NCBI GenBank assembly: GCA_032716605.1
Contig: CM064509.1
Coordinates: forward strand, 39,962,924 to 40,026,923
DNA: 64,000 bases
Reading direction: 5' to 3'
DNA from: Paralithodes platypus
Taxonomy: Eukaryota; Arthropoda; Malacostraca; Decapoda; Lithodidae
Under the pieces are notes generated by a model that ran no database searches, had not been told where the DNA came from, and worked only from the letters and a program-made list of their open reading frames with translations. Both the position numbers and the translations under genes were made by a program. This document shows, piece after piece, positions 18,485 through 31,348 of this stretch (within the stretch, counting starts at the first letter, position 1; the number at the start of each line of letters is the position of its first letter).

Positions 18485-19355
18485 AACATTTTTTCTGAGG
18501 CTTGTAATTAGGTTAGCCTAGGCTAATTCCAAACATTAGGCTAGGGCCGCTAGGCTATAGGCCCTACGTATGATAGGCTAGGATAGGATAGCCTAGCCTA
18601 GGCTATTGATGAAAATTAGGCCTGACACAAATAAAAAAATAAAATAAAACATGGAAAAATAGGCTAGGCCTAGGCTAGTGACATTAGCCTAGGCCTAATA
18701 TCACAATTTTCCTGATTTTCCTATAGCCTAGGCCTAGTCTTATGCCAGAGTCGTTGAAACACAGTACAGTACAGTACTGGCTGTAGCCTACAGTGTACAC
18801 AAGCCACAGATCACGGGAATCTGAAGTTCTAAACAAATAGCCTTAGGCCTAGCCTAGGCCTATATCTTTACATTTGGTTTAAAGACCATACAATAGTAAG
18901 AATAGACTTACTTACTCTTCAACAAAGAACAATAAACATTAAACCGCTTCTTCAACAAACGAACAAAAGCATCATGCACACTTCCGCTTCTCCTTGCTCA
19001 AGCCTCAACTTTTCGTCTTTTTGAACTTTGAAGCCCTCTTATAGTTTATTGTGAGCTTGCCCAGAACTTGTCTTTATTTCGGCTCCATCAGGGTGACTAT
19101 CTCAAAACTATATATATATATATTTATTTATTTATTTATTTATTTTTATTAAGTACGGTATTGTGAATAGTAGAATTATCAATACTTGTATTTTGTATTT
19201 GAATATTGTCAGACGAAAATAAAATATATACATCATATTACCAGTCAGTCAGCCCTTAGGGTAATGAGGATTAGCAAGAGCCACAAGACAGGAAAACAAA
19301 TACATACTGTACATATACATAATAATAAATATAGCTAGCCTATACATACATACAG
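18485..19355. other. TAGGCCTA-rich sequence, no gene seen
   Basis: 18500-18880 is crowded with CCTAGGCCTA and GCCTAGCCTA. An (AT)n/(TTTA)n run lies at 19110-19145. No coding pattern was recognised. Confidence 0.5.
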
Positions 19356-19359
19356 CAAA

Positions 19360-19585
19360 TGTTAAGACTGAGTGCTCCACACATACGTGCAGTTTCAGTC
19401 TCTTGTCCTAATGGCGGCGTTCCAGGCAACCCTGTTCATTTAAGGGCTGCTTCACTTGTCAAGTTTTTGGATTTGAGATTGGCAAGTAGGCTATATCTAT
19501 AGTCCGATCCCATGTCTTCCTCGGTCCACCCCTTGGTACAGCTCCCTCCACAATCACAGACCTGCATCTTTTCACTCAATTTTGT
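19360..19585 (-). mobile_element. RTE-type LINE (Cys-rich family) 3' end fragment
   Basis: It matches 47360-47570: GAGTGCTCCACACATACG, GTTCCAGGCAACCCTGTTC, TTCCTCGGTCCACCCCTTGG. On the minus strand this is the ...RPRKTW...W...AWN... end of the ORF, heavily decayed, followed by a (TAA)n run at 19588-19603. Confidence 0.7.
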
Positions 19586-19603
19586 TATAATAATAATAAT
19601 AAT

Positions 19604-20120
19604 GCTTTATTCCAGACTCACACAGTAGGCTACAGTTCGCCCACAAAAAGCAAGCACACAAGCATTCAGAAGCACCAATCACTCATCGGTATCCAGAATT
19701 CCAGATGTTTTGCCACTAGTTGGTTCGCCACCTGTAATTATGCACACCTAATAATGTACAAATTAGTGGGTAGAGATTTAAATTCGCCACTTAGGAGTAG
19801 TTTCGCTATCTAGTGGTTTCGCCACTTCGCTACTAATTGGCAATAATTAATGTTTAATTATACTACATGCTTATATCTATGAATGCTTACCTATGAATAT
19901 ATAGCGGGGAATTATGAAGCAGCTAGGTTTCTTGCATGGTTTCTTGTGGTGTCCCCCACCCTCTAATAAATAGCTTCCTTGGAGCATATCCCATCTGCTC
20001 ACCAAACTTTGCAAAAATCGGTTCTTAATTTTGTGAGATATCTTGTTTACAGACAATCAGAGGCGAAAACATAACCTCCATGAAACTACGTTGGAGGAGG
20101 TAACAATGAAAGTATAAAAT
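19604..20120. other. Sequence between LINE fragments, nothing recognised
   Basis: Repeated TTCGCCAC words at 19725-19830 are the only pattern noticed. Confidence 0.35.
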
Positions 20121-23100
20121 AATATGGCCGTTGAGTTCTTGTTTCTTGTTTCTGGTTGTATGTGAGGGCCCCCGGGTGTAAAGCACCTGCTTGGCCCTGT
20201 AAGACATACAGGTTGTCAGAGGGATATATTAGAATACAGTATGGCAACGATACCCGTTGCCAATAGGTAGACGCACAATAATCTTGATAGGGCAATTTTC
20301 AAAGCTTCATCCGCAGTCCCCGTCCCCAGAAGAACCTTCAGGCCAAAGTCTCGAACTTGTAGACACCGAACACGTTCCCGAGGTAGTAGACGTTGGCTGT
20401 AAAACCGGGGGCACTCCTCCACTAGATGTTCCGGTGTCTCTGGGAGCTGACACCAAGAGCAGTCCGGGCACCGCAGCATCCGGAGACGACAGAGATGAGA
20501 TGACAATGCAGTGTGTCCTATGCGGAGCCTAATGAGAGTGACATCGATCTTACGCAGGGGGTGCCGGCCCCAAGGCTGAAGATCACTTGAATTAGTACAG
20601 CAGGAACCCAGAGACGTACCCCGTAGAAGCGGGAACAGTTCCAAATCCCACTGTCGTCGGCAGGCCTTCCTGACAGTAGAGGGCAACGACCGCAGATCCC
20701 CTGTGATGAGTACCGTATTCCTAGACGATCGAGTGTGCCAGCTTCGCCGCACTGTCGGCCACCACGTTACCACGAATGCCGGCATGAGACGGCACCCGGC
20801 CACTGGAGGATAACCGTCCAGGCCGGGTCCAGGTACTGGTGCAGTAGGCCCTGGATCTCGAACACAATTAAGTGGTGCATACATCGATGGTCTGTCAGAG
20901 AGGATGAGATGTAGGGAGGACTGGGAGTCGGTAAAGATCACCACTTGCTGAGGCTGCAGATGAGTTCTCACAAAGACCAGAGCACGATAGATGGCAAATA
21001 GCTCCGCCGCAATGATTGGGTGGTGCCCACGAATACTCCAGGTTTGGCATATGGAGAGGTCTTCATAGTAAACGGCGGCCGACAGAGATGTCGGGGGCAC
21101 GAAAGACCCATCCTTGTATATACTGAAATAGCCAACATAGCGTGAAGCTGCCAACTCTGCGAAGTATGCCCTGGCCTGTCCAGCGTCGGTCGATTTCTTG
21201 AACCCAGGGCTGAAGATGGTCAGGACATGCGCAGCAAGATCAATCCAAGGGGGAACTGGGGGCAATACCAAAGCTGGTGAGGGCGGGGGGGCCGTGATAC
21301 CCAGGCGCCTGTAGTGGAGGAGACTTTGCACCAAAAAGGGCCGACGCCGCTTCACCGGCCATGATGGAGCATCCCGTACTGCGACTCCTGAGGTGGCATG
21401 TAGTATCGCCAGCGGACGGGTCACAGAGTACGCGGCCACACGCTGCGCCCACTTGCAGTCAGCAACCACCCTCCCCAGTGGAGAGGCAACAGTCCTGACT
21501 CGGCCATGAGTGATACAGTTGGGGATGAGCAAAACGCTCCCAAGGTGATGCGCAGGGCAGCGTTTTGAATGGTACGTGTCCATCGCTTGAGTACAGAATC
21601 CGATGCTGTCGATCCATACACCACACTCCCGTAAGCGATCTTACTACGGATAAAGGACTCGTAAAACCGTAAAAGATCATCACGCGAAGCACCCCACTTC
21701 GTTCCAGCGATGCACTTCATAACGCCGAGGCGCTTCATGTAGGACGATCGTAATTAGTAGTCCTTTTGGGCACGCCAAGTCAGCACTGGCCCAAGAATGT
21801 ATGTCGCGTTAGATACGCGAGAGGTTCTCACCCAATGGACACCGTCGGCAGTCCTGGCAACTTGGTCTTCATGGTAAAACACATGATCGCACTCTTCTGG
21901 GAGGACAGACGCAAACCCCAATCCTGTGCCCACGAATGAAAGTCATCAACTGCCCATCCTGTGCCTCCTGTAGTGTGTCCGCGGTGCAAACTATGGCGAT
22001 GTCATCCACGTAAACCAGGAGGGAGGCCACCCGGGAACGGGGGGCATCAGACGTGAAGATGACGTTATACAAGAGGGGACTGAGTCCTGAGCCCTCCTAA
22101 ATGACCTCCTAAAATGACGTGGGCTCGGGTACTCCGGTCCGATCTCGAAATAAAGAACTTGACAAGGCCGCCTGGAAAGCTGCTATTTAGGACGTGAGAC
22201 TGTAACCACGTAAGTCTCTGTGGACAAACGGTCTTTAAACTTGTATTTATTTTTATTTTTTAGCCCTGAGGAAACCGGCCCGGCCTTATTCACTGGCACT
22301 GATCGCGACGTCTTATAGTTCCATAGAGAGAGAGATCTTCCAATTAAAAAACTGTAGAACCAGGCCAGGGCAGGGCGCTCCTATGCCGAGCTTGCACAGT
22401 TTATACAATACACCGGAATGCGACGCAGAGTCGAATGCACCAGCGATGTCGATGAAGGCCATGAGGAGGATTTGTTTGCGACGATAAGCTTCTTGGATAA
22501 GGAAGTTGAGTCGCAGCAATACATCAATAGTCCCTCTAGCCGGACGGAATCCATCTAGTTCCTCAGGTAGTAGCAACCGGGACTCCAGCCACCACGTGAG
22601 ACGGGCACGTACACCATCTTCTCCATGACCTTCCCCACCGCAGACAGTAGACATGTTGCATATTCCTCTCCGAGATGATGGAAGGGAAGGGTCTTTCCCT
22701 GGCTTGGGGAACGGAAGCAGCAGCGCGCACTTCCATGGCGCCGGATAGACTCCAGAGCATCAGCACCTATTGTATAGTTCCAAGAGCTCCTCCAGTGCCA
22801 CACTAGGGAGATGTGTGAGCATCTCATAGGCCACCCCGTCACGACCCAACGGCTTGCCAGTGGGGAGAGACACCAACGTATGACTGAGCTCCAGAGCCGT
22901 CAGGGGGCAGGCCAGCCCATCAGGGGCGGGTGACTCCAAGTGGTACGAGATGACCGACTCGCTGTGAACAGGATCCGGCAAGGGGGCCGGCAATCTAAAT
23001 ATATCCCCGAAATAGGAGGCCAGACAAGCTGCTTGATCCTGGGAATCACTGGTTAGGGCTCCATCGACACTGAGGCCGGTGGCCACGTCACAGTCCTCCG

Positions 23101-23600
23101 GCCGGACATCTTGCGGACAAAATCCCTGCAAGCTCTCTTGCATTACTTGGCAAATTGCAGTGTAGGACAGAAAGTGGCCCAAGCTTTCCTCTTGGCTGCC
23201 AATACGACCCTGGAACACCTCGCACCCTCTCGACGAGCAGCCCGTTTTATGTCACCACAGGGATGGCGGTGCCACAGGTTCCATGCCCGATGACGTGCCC
23301 GTACTGCCTCAGCGCAATCCTGATTCCACCACGGAACAACCGGCCTGCCATGAGGTGGGGAGCCAGCCATCCTAAAAGCCCCCTTGGCAGCAGTACCCAA
23401 TGCCCCGGATACCGAAGCAGCTGCCAAGGCAAGAGCTAGAGTCCCCAGCGTTGATATTGCGGAAGGAGATCGCACCTTGAAAGTTGATCCAACCTGCCTC
23501 ACAGAACTTCCACCTTGGGCGAGCACATTGGGGATCCGGGGACTGGGCTATGCATATTTCCCTGAGAGCCGTTGAGTTCGCGTGACAACCTCACTCGATG
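20121..23600 (-). mobile_element. I/R1-group LINE with RNase H domain, frameshifted remnant
   Basis: Reading leftwards: linker with PWWNQDC (about 23445-23425), an RT start with GRDGVAYEML, ELDGFRPARGT and AFIDIAGAFDSASH (22570-22420), YVDD at about 22012-22001, a thumb region (21738-21421), then RNase H within 21583-20216 with YKDGSF, AELFAIYRAL and FTDSQSSL, which supply the three acidic catalytic residues. An H/C-rich end follows (CPDCSWCQLPETPEHLVEECP). RT followed by RNase H is typical of the I and LOA groups. At least five frame changes, including two inside 20750-20900, make it inactive. Endonuclease is missing (5' truncation). An unrelated fragment sits at 22120-22265. Confidence 0.85.
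22120..22265 (+). mobile_element. RTE-type LINE (Cys-rich family) 3' end inserted in the I-group LINE
   Basis: GGTCCGATCTCGAAATAAAG, GCCGCCTGGAAAGCTGC and GGTCTTTAAACTTGTAT match 56632-56760 on the same strand and 19360-19585 in inverse. It interrupts the RT region between the YVDD and finger parts. Confidence 0.65.
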
Positions 23601-24358
23601 TCATGGAGCGGTTGTAAAGGCTTAACCCTGTGTACCTGTCACCAGCCAGCGTAACGCGTCGGTCAACAACCACCCACCGAACACAGCTTACCAGTGGTAA
23701 AACACTTGCTTAGGTTCTCCATTAACACTATTTTTCCTGTGGTAGTATGCTCTTTACACTTTAAAGGGTGTTTGTCGATATAACGCATTACTTAAGTAAG
23801 CAAAAATGTGGCTTAGAAAATATAACAACAAGTATTAGCCGAGTAATCTATATATTCAGTGGGGTAATATTCCACAGGGCGTCTCCCCAACCAATATTAC
23901 ACTAAAGTCGACAATGGAGGCCCTTCATAATTATATAGTTGATTGTATCGTAACCGTATATATAATCAGTTACATTTACTACAGCCTGTAGTGTAAGCCT
24001 AGTAGAGAGTAATTAATAGGGCGGCTATATTTTTGGCCCGGTCCACCATCTTTGTTGTTGTTGTTGGGTGGCGGGTCACAACCACGCCGCCCCGGGTTGT
24101 CAGCTGATCGGTCCTGGTAGAGAGGAGATTTACAAAGCTATGGTCTTCCCTCACACATTTCTGTCTACCCTTACTTCGTCTTATCGTAGATTTTACTCAA
24201 ATGCATGGCTTATCCTAATAACTTTCCTGGATTATGCTTAACCTAGGCCTGAGATCAATCATCAAAGAGTCAGACTGTCCGAGTTCAGACACAGGCACGG
24301 ATAACTTATAGCCTAGGCCCTAGGCTACACCCAAAGTTTGGTAAACATTTATGGTAGC
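23601..24358. other. Intergenic sequence, no gene seen
   Basis: (GTT)4 lies at 24053-24066. CCTAGGCC words appear near 24244 and 24312. No exon could be supported. Confidence 0.35.
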
Positions 24359-25879
24359 ATTCAAGGAGTGTGTGAGTTTGTGTTTTTTATCTGTGTTTAT
24401 TTTTTGTTTTATGTTGTTTTTGTGTTTTCCCTGTTCTTGCTCTGTCTTGAGTCGGCTACCCCCTTCTTCTTCTTCTTGTGGAGTTGCTGTCCCCTCTCAA
24501 AGCCAGCTCACCTATGCACCGGTGACTTCTCCAGAAACAGCTAGAGCTAGATTTAAGAATTAGTTTAGAAATTATGTAGTCGTAGAAAGGATAGTTAAAG
24601 ACAAAGAATTGAAGTATATAGCTTAAGCAGAACTCTCCTCTCCTTATTTTACCCCCTCCTCCACCCCCCAATATCTTGTTCTCTCCTTACCTTAATTTAA
24701 CTTTTCCCCTCTCTACTATTTAATCTAATTTGTCTTCCTCCCCCGCTCTGGTCCCCTTCTCCCCCCTCACCCTATTCTATTCTATTCCGTTTTCTCTTCT
24801 GCCACACCTGCTCCAGGAATCTTTTCACTACCTTCATTCTTTTCCCCATTTCCCCATCTACCCCCTCTTCTGTCCCGAGACCTAACACAAATTTTACACC
24901 CTCATCCTCCTCCTCTTTCTGCTCTTCCCATTCCCTCTCCCCTACCACCCGTTTCAACTCATTTTCCAACCCCTCTCTCTCCTCTGCATACCCCTGGCAC
25001 TCTGTCACTATATGTTCTATTGTCTCCTCCTCCCTCCCACCTCACACTGTAGACACTCTTTCACCCCCCCATTCCACCTCCATGTTCTCCTATTTGTCTC
25101 TAATGCTCCTGCCCTAGCCTTAAACAGTAGTTCAGCTCCCCAACTTCCGTCATAGAACTCCTCTTTTCTCGGTCTCCCCTTGCTTCTATATCTTATCAGT
25201 GTACTTTTCTTCTCCATATTTCTCTTCCATTCCTGTCTTCCTACTTCCTTCACTCTCGTTCCTATCTCTTTCTCTAGTCTCCTTCCCTGACCTAGTCATG
25301 CATTACTCCCTACATCTCTCCACTCCTCTCCTCTCCCACCCTTCTTTGTTTCACTCCTATTTTTTTCAGTTTTCTCTTACACTCTTTTGCCCATCTACTC
25401 TTCCCCTCCCCCGGGTCCCCCCATTCATTCACTCTCCTTGGCCACCTATGATCCTCCATCTCCTCCAACCTACTCTTGTACCTCAACTTTGCCTTCGCCA
25501 CTCTCTCCTCAAACGTACTCCATCCCATCTCCCCTCTCACTGCTTCATTTTCTGTCCACCTTCTTGCTCCTAACCCCATTCTTCCTATTTTATTTTGTCC
25601 CGTCTCCAGTCTATTTATTTCTCCCCCTGTACTCCCTCTCACATCCATCCCGTACATTATTCTCGGCACTTCAAAGTCCTTCCACACCTCTCTTACTATT
25701 TTATATTTATTTACTCTGGTTTTTGTCACATTCCACAGTTTCCCACTACACTGCTCCACCTTCATGATTTTCTCATTTATTGTCGCCCTTCCCTCCCTAT
25801 CCATACCCCTAAATACTTCACTTCCTCCCTTGTTTCTATTCTTTCCCCTCCTATCCTCATTTCTACTGCCTCTGGTCCA

Positions 25880-28155
25880 TTTTTTTTTTTTTTTTTTTTT
25901 CTATGTGATTGAGGGAGGCAAAAGGCACAACCGCCTATAGCGAGTGCCTCCCCCATAGTTGAAAGAGTGACAGGGCCAAAATCAAGGGACGTTCGAGCCA
26001 AAATGCCTGGACACACGGAGTTTGAAGCAATTTAAGTCATAGGAAGAGGGAAAGACTGATTCTGGGAGAGAGTTCCAGAGCTCAGATGTTGAGTAGAATT
26101 GGAATGGAAACTTTTATTCCTCATCAAAAGATCTAATTCACCTAAATGGTTTGACCATAATTGTGCTAGAGTAACTGAACAAAAAGCAATAGCCTACAAT
26201 GCATACACAAGATCAAAAACACATGAAGCCTTTAATTACTTTAGAAACATCAGAAATCATGCCAAAACTGTATTAAACCTAACTAAATCAAACTTTCTCC
26301 ATAAGCAGGCAAATAAACTTCTAAATAATCCAAATGATAACAAAATATTTTGGTCTACTCTTAACTCATTCAAATCCAACTTCACTACTGCTTCATCCAT
26401 TCCACCATTAAAATCTCCGACTGGCAATCTTGTAAGTGACCCACGAGGTAAAGCTAACCTTCTTGCAGATATTTTCTCCACCAACTCAACCTTAGATGAC
26501 ATAAATCAAGATGTCCCTGTACTTAATTTTAATTCACCTGAAATTCCCTCACTTAAGATCCACACCAGACATGTCAAAACTATTTTGCAGAATCTCTCAG
26601 TAGATAAGGCTCCTGGTCCAGATGAAATTCCTCCAATAGTACTTAAGAATTGCTCCTTGGTGCTCGCTCCTGTATTGGCAAAATTTTTCCATCTGTGTAC
26701 TCATACCTCATGCTTCCCAGTACCCTGGAAAGAAGCAAACATCCATCCAGTTCCTAAAAAAGGTGCCTCTTCAGATCCATCAAACTACAGACCAATAGCT
26801 ATAACTTCCACTCTTGGCAAAGTTTTTGAAATTATATTAAATAATCACATAATTAAGCATCTGGAGAATAATAAATTAATCAGTGATAGGCAATATGGTT
26901 TTAGACGATGTCGATCAACTGCAGACATTCTTTGCCTTCTTACGCATCAAATCAACCAAGCTACAGACCAACATGGTGAAACACATACAATAGCACTGGA
27001 TATATCAAAGGCATTTGATAGAGTCTGGCATCAATCCTTATTGTCGAAGATGTCACACTACGGCCTTGCATCATTAGTTCCACTAATTTCTTCTTATCTT
27101 CATAACAGAAAAATACGTGTAATGGTAGATGGCCTTTATTCTCAATTTCACTCAATAAATGCTGGTGTTCCCCAGGGATCAGTTTTGGCCCCAACTCTGT
27201 TCCTCATTCATATCAATGATCTCATATCTACCACTCATAATCCAATACATTCCTACGCAGATGACTCAACACTCCACAGTTCCTTCACATTTACCAATTC
27301 TTTCACCCAACCCGATCTTATAAATTCAAAAATAAACACTGCAATTTCTCTGAACCAGGACCTTTCTAGAATTAATGAATGGGGACAAGAGAATCTAGTT
27401 TCCTTTAATGCACAGAAAACCAAGTACATTCAATTTTCTAACCGACAGAATCTCACGGACTCCCATATATTTTTAATGATGTAAATATTCCCACTTCCCT
27501 AGTATTGACATTCTCGGTGTAACATTAACTACTAACTTGAGCTGGACACATTATGTTAGAAGCATTGCTAAGAATGCCTCTAAAAAACTGGGACTCCTGT
27601 ACAGAGTTCGAGAATTCTTCACTGACGAGCAGTTGGCCGTAATATATAAAAGTCATGTGCGGTCTCAGATGGATTACTGTTCACCTCTGTGGGGTGGAAG
27701 TGGAGTGGTTGCATTGAGGCAGTTGGACAAAATTCAAAATAAAGCTATTAGATTAATCAATAACCCTGCAATCACACAGGACCTTCCTACATTAGCCATA
27801 CGAAGAAACGTTGCATCCCTTGCATTATTCTACAGATATTTTCACAGCAATTGTTCCGAGGAACTTGCTTCAATTGTGCCGCCTCTCCACATCTTTCCCC
27901 GTAGAACTAGGGCAGCTGAGAGCGCCCATGAATTTACACTTTCTCCTCCACAATGCAGAACTTCTGCTTATCAGAATTCATTTATCCCCAGAGCTACTAC
28001 TCTTTGGAATTCACTTCCCTCGAATTGCTTTCCACAAACTTACAATCAACAAATGTTTAAATCCAGTTGTTACAAACATTTTATGAATGGAGGATGCCTT
28101 TAGGCACATGGACCTTTTTGTTTTATCTGTGTTTTTCCTTCCTCCGTTCATTGTC

Positions 28156-28190
<35 letters not shown>

Positions 28191-28856
28191 AAGTTTGAGA
28201 GTAACGTTTCACTCTTGGGTTGGAGAGTTGCACAGAGTAGGGGTGGGATTGAGTTGCAAGACGGGTACCACGTGCCCTACGTAAAGGAGGTGGTATGCAC
28301 TGGGATAGCTCTGAGGAACACTGATTATTATAGTAGCGATAGAATAGCGAGAGAGATGCAACATTGCGGCGGAGAGAGAGAGATTGCAGAGAGTTGGTGA
28401 GTGGACGGGAGTTAATGATACGAAAGGCTTTCCTTTCAACTTTGTCTAGGAGAGCGGTGTGAGAGGAACCTCCCCACACATGTGAACAATACTCAATACA
28501 AGGGCGCACTATGCCCCTGTACAGAGCAAGAAGCTGTGCAGGGGAAAAGAACCCCCTAAGGCGGTTGAGCACACCCAGCTTCTGGGAGGCTGCCTTAGCA
28601 AGACTGGTAATATGGTCCTTCCAAATGAGAGCAGAAGAAAAAGAGACACCAAGAATATTGAGAGAAGATGAAGGGTTGATTTTTGTATTGTTGAAGAATA
28701 AGGGATAGTCCGCTGGGAGATCCTGACGGGTAGATAGATGGAGAAATTGGGTTTTGGAAGCATTAAAGTTAACAAGGTTTTCTCTGCCCCAATTGGAAAT
28801 AGTATTTAGATCAGAATTTAAGAGTTCTATGGCTTCATTACGTTTGTCGTTGAGGG
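25880..28856 (-). mobile_element. LINE-B: jockey-like LINE 3' half with poly(A), inserted in LINE-C
   Basis: The minus strand is open from 28854 to about 28190 with NWGRENLVNFNASKTQF, ILGVSFSSALIWKDHI and GIVRPCIEYCSHVWGGSS, and resumes at 26108-25985 with STSELWNSLPESVFPSSYDL to a stop. The poly(A) tail is T20 at 25881-25900 on the plus strand. Its borders, ATTT on the right and ATTTT on the left, leave LINE-C in frame when joined. It is 5'-truncated after the RT palm. The same family as LINE-A. Confidence 0.85.
26109..28188 (+). mobile_element. LINE-A: jockey-like LINE with nearly whole RT and poly(A), inserted in LINE-B
   Basis: Open to 27484: SPKWFDHNCARVTEQK, APGPDEIPPIVLKN, YRPIAITSTLGKVFE, DRQYGFRRCRSTADIL, ALDISKAFDRVWH, NAGVPQGSVLAPTLFLIHIN and SYADDSTLHSS (YADD catalytic box intact). 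A frameshift near 27480 leads to 27537-28103 with RSQMDYCSPLWGGSG and TLWNSLPSNCFP. Poly(A) is 28160-28188. It is 5'-truncated before the RT, with no endonuclease. GAAA borders on both sides are a possible short target duplication, blurred by the A tail. It is the innermost and youngest layer. Confidence 0.9.
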
Positions 28857-30381
28857 ATTTACTACTATCATACTGCTTTTCTCTACACTGAACTTCATTT
28901 CTAGGTCTCTGCCAAACCTTTCCGCCTCCTGTAACATTTCCCCCATATCTTCCTCTGTCTCTGCTGTCAACACAACATCATCAGCAAACGTCAGAATTGC
29001 TAGCCTATACTGCCCTATTTTCACTCCTTGACCCTTACTCTTAATTCTCCTCACCAACTCCTCCATGCACATTGCAAAAATTAGTGGTGACAGGTTACAT
29101 CCCTGCCTTAACCCTTTCCTTCTCCTGATTCCTTTCACTGCAATATTTTTCCACACAATCTCTGTCTCCGCCCCTTCATACATATTCATTATCATGTTCC
29201 TTATCTTCCTACTCACTCCTAGTTTATCCATCACTGCTTCTGCAACTCTCCTACTAATCTTATCATATGCCTTCTCCACATCCAAACACACTATAAACAC
29301 ACATTTCCCTTGCTTTGCCTTTTTCTCTATAATCTCATCTAATATAAATATATTGTCTGTTCCTCTTCTCCCCTTCCTAAACCCATTTTGCTCTTCATTA
29401 AGTAGGATCCTTTCTTCTACATACTCTCCTACCCTCTCCTTTAGTATCCCATAAAATATCTTATTTATTATGTTTATTACCGTTATTGGTCTATAACTCC
29501 CCATTTCGTGCACATTTTTTGCTCCTCCTTTGTAAATCAATGTGACCCTTTCTTCTTTCCATCTTGCTGGTATTTCTTCCTCCTCCCATATTTTATCAAA
29601 TAGCTTCTTCAACATCCTAACTATCATCTCCCCTCCTTCAATATACATCTCTGCTGTTATCCCATCCGGTCCTGCCGCTTTGTTTCTCTTCAGCTTCTTC
29701 ACACTCTTCCTAATCTCCTCCTCACTCACCATCTCATTCATATTTTCATCTATTTCTTCCTCATTTAGTTCAATATTCCATTGCCCTACTCTTATTTGGT
29801 CATTTACCCCTCCCACTTCCTCCCAGTATCTTTTTATTTCCTCTCCAATTTTATTTACATCCCTAACTTTTTCCCCACCTACATTCAGCTCCACTACTAC
29901 CTTTTATCTCTTTTTAGCCATCTATACCACTCAGCTTTTCCTTTGTCCCCCTTCTCTTTTATCCTGTCAATTTCTTTCTGTTCATGCTTCTCTATTGCTC
30001 CTCTTATTAAGTTTTTTGTGTTTTTCCTTTCCCTCTCGTATTCTTCCCTTGCTATTCGAATTTCCTCCTCACTTATATTTTCCCCTCTCTTTTTCCCCTT
30101 CTCCAACTCTTTCCTAATCCTATTCCTCTCTTTCCTCTTCTTCCTCGCCTCCTTAATGTCTGTATTCCACCATCCTTTCATTCCTCTACCTTTCCTCCCT
30201 ATTTTCTCCTTCTCTAACACTCTCTCTGCTACCTTATTTATTTCCCTCTCTATCCTCTTATCAATTTGCATTGCACTCCCTCCCCCTACTTCATCTATAT
30301 CCATATTCCCTATTTCCTCCCTAACCAAAATGGGGATTGGGCCTGAGCATATAGATAGATAGATAAGATAGATTCAAGGAG

Positions 30382-30940
30382 ACTACTGCAGGACTCTTCT
30401 TCTTCTTACCTCTGACCGGGTATAGGCTATCCTAGTGTTTACTAGCCTATAGCCTACCCCTTTGAAAGGACATTAGCCTAACCTAACAACCGTTACAACC
30501 TTACCTAACCTATCCTAGTATTATAGGTGGGGGCTGCCACCCCCACACCCCCACTTTGACTTAGATTTTTTGGTGTATTTGTCTGTGAAGTGGGTATTTT
30601 CAATTTGTTGATAACGAAAATCCTCCATGCGGACTAGCCTATAGGCCTAGGCTATGGAGAAAAATATGGCGAATCTATTGGTGCCTATTTTCCCTAATAA
30701 ATTGTTTATCATAACGTCGCACTAGGCCTAGGCCTAGTGTCCTTGAATATTATCGGCGATATAGGCTATAGCCTAGAGGATATTTTGTTTTTTCAGGATC
30801 AGTAATACATTTTTACGGGCATTTAGGCCTAGACACATATAGGAATGAAATACATGGTATAAGAAACCTGTAGGCCATGATAAAATTGATGTATGAATAT
30901 TCATACAGTGCTATTTAATCAGGGAACAATGAGGGTATTT
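30382..30940. other. Intergenic sequence with CCTA-rich patches
   Basis: TTAGCCTAACCTAAC at 30472-30490 and scattered GGCCTAGGCC. No gene was seen. Confidence 0.4.
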
Positions 30941-31317
30941 GGTCAATATTTACGAGTCACACCACAGCTGGGATCTCATTTTTAACGGTAGTTTTGGGTT
31001 CCTATCATTCTATGCTTCATTGCTACTGCATATACTTTTTATCCACCGGATTTTTTTCTTTTTTTCTTGGGTTTTTTTTTTTTTTTTAGCATTAACCTAA
31101 CCAAAAAACCTAACCTAACATAACCTAACCTAATAGCCCCCAAATACATTTAGGTTAGGTTAGGTTAGGTTTTTAGGTTAGGTTAATGCTAAAAAAAAAA
31201 ATAAAAAAAAAAATCCGGTGGATAAAAAGTATATAGCAATGAAGCATAGAATGATAGGAACCCAAAACTACCCTTAGAAATGAGATTCCAGCTGTGGTGT
31301 GACTCGTAAATATTGAC
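30941..31317. mobile_element. Compact long-inverted-repeat element with telomere-like core
   Basis: Arms of ~155 bp: GGTCAATATTTACGAGTCAC at the left, its complement GACTCGTAAATATTGAC at the right end, and TTTTGGGTTCCTATCATTCT inside. The core is CCTAACCTAACC-type on one side and TTAGGTTAGG-type on the other (31093-31190). This is the simplest copy of the family at 11607 and 16305. Confidence 0.75.
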
Positions 31318-31348
31318 TGGGTAGTTATTTGGTGTTTCGGTGGGCTTT

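Larger units (their letters stand above)
24462..30327 (-). mobile_element. LINE-C: non-LTR retrotransposon with intact FADD box, split by later insertions
   Basis: Part one (30327-28857): a linker with GWWNTDIKEARKKRKERNR, a frameshift near 29896, then a 350-residue RT with AAGPDGITAEMY, GSYRPITVINIINKIFYGIL, CLDVEKAYDKIS, GLRQGCNLSPLIFAM and FADD (28988-28977). Part two (25880-24462) resumes in the same frame with GPEAVEMRIGGERIE and VKYLGVWIG, then the C-terminal region (WSTFEERVAKAKLRYKSRLE) and a Cys/His end. The 3' terminus on the minus strand is (GAA)n at 24462-24477. The endonuclease is absent. Apart from the frameshift and the insertion the RT is well preserved, so the copy is fairly young. 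Clade not assigned. Confidence 0.85.
24359..30381. mobile_element. Four-level nested retrotransposon block bounded by ATTCAAGGAG target duplication
   Basis: ATTCAAGGAG occurs at 24359-24368 and 30372-30381. Just inside are the two halves of one RTE 3' tail: 24369-24461 (GTGTGTGAGTTTGTG to GGCTACCCCC) and 30328-30371 (AAAATGGGGATTGGGCCT to (GATA)n). Together they equal 13284-13445. Everything between was inserted later, in three further layers described separately. Confidence 0.85.

Noticed and set aside
25199..30362. Several Ser/Pro/Leu/Phe-rich plus-strand ORFs of 100-190 residues
   Set aside because: Antisense to LINE-C and LINE-B; composition comes from the complement of Lys/Glu-rich coding DNA.
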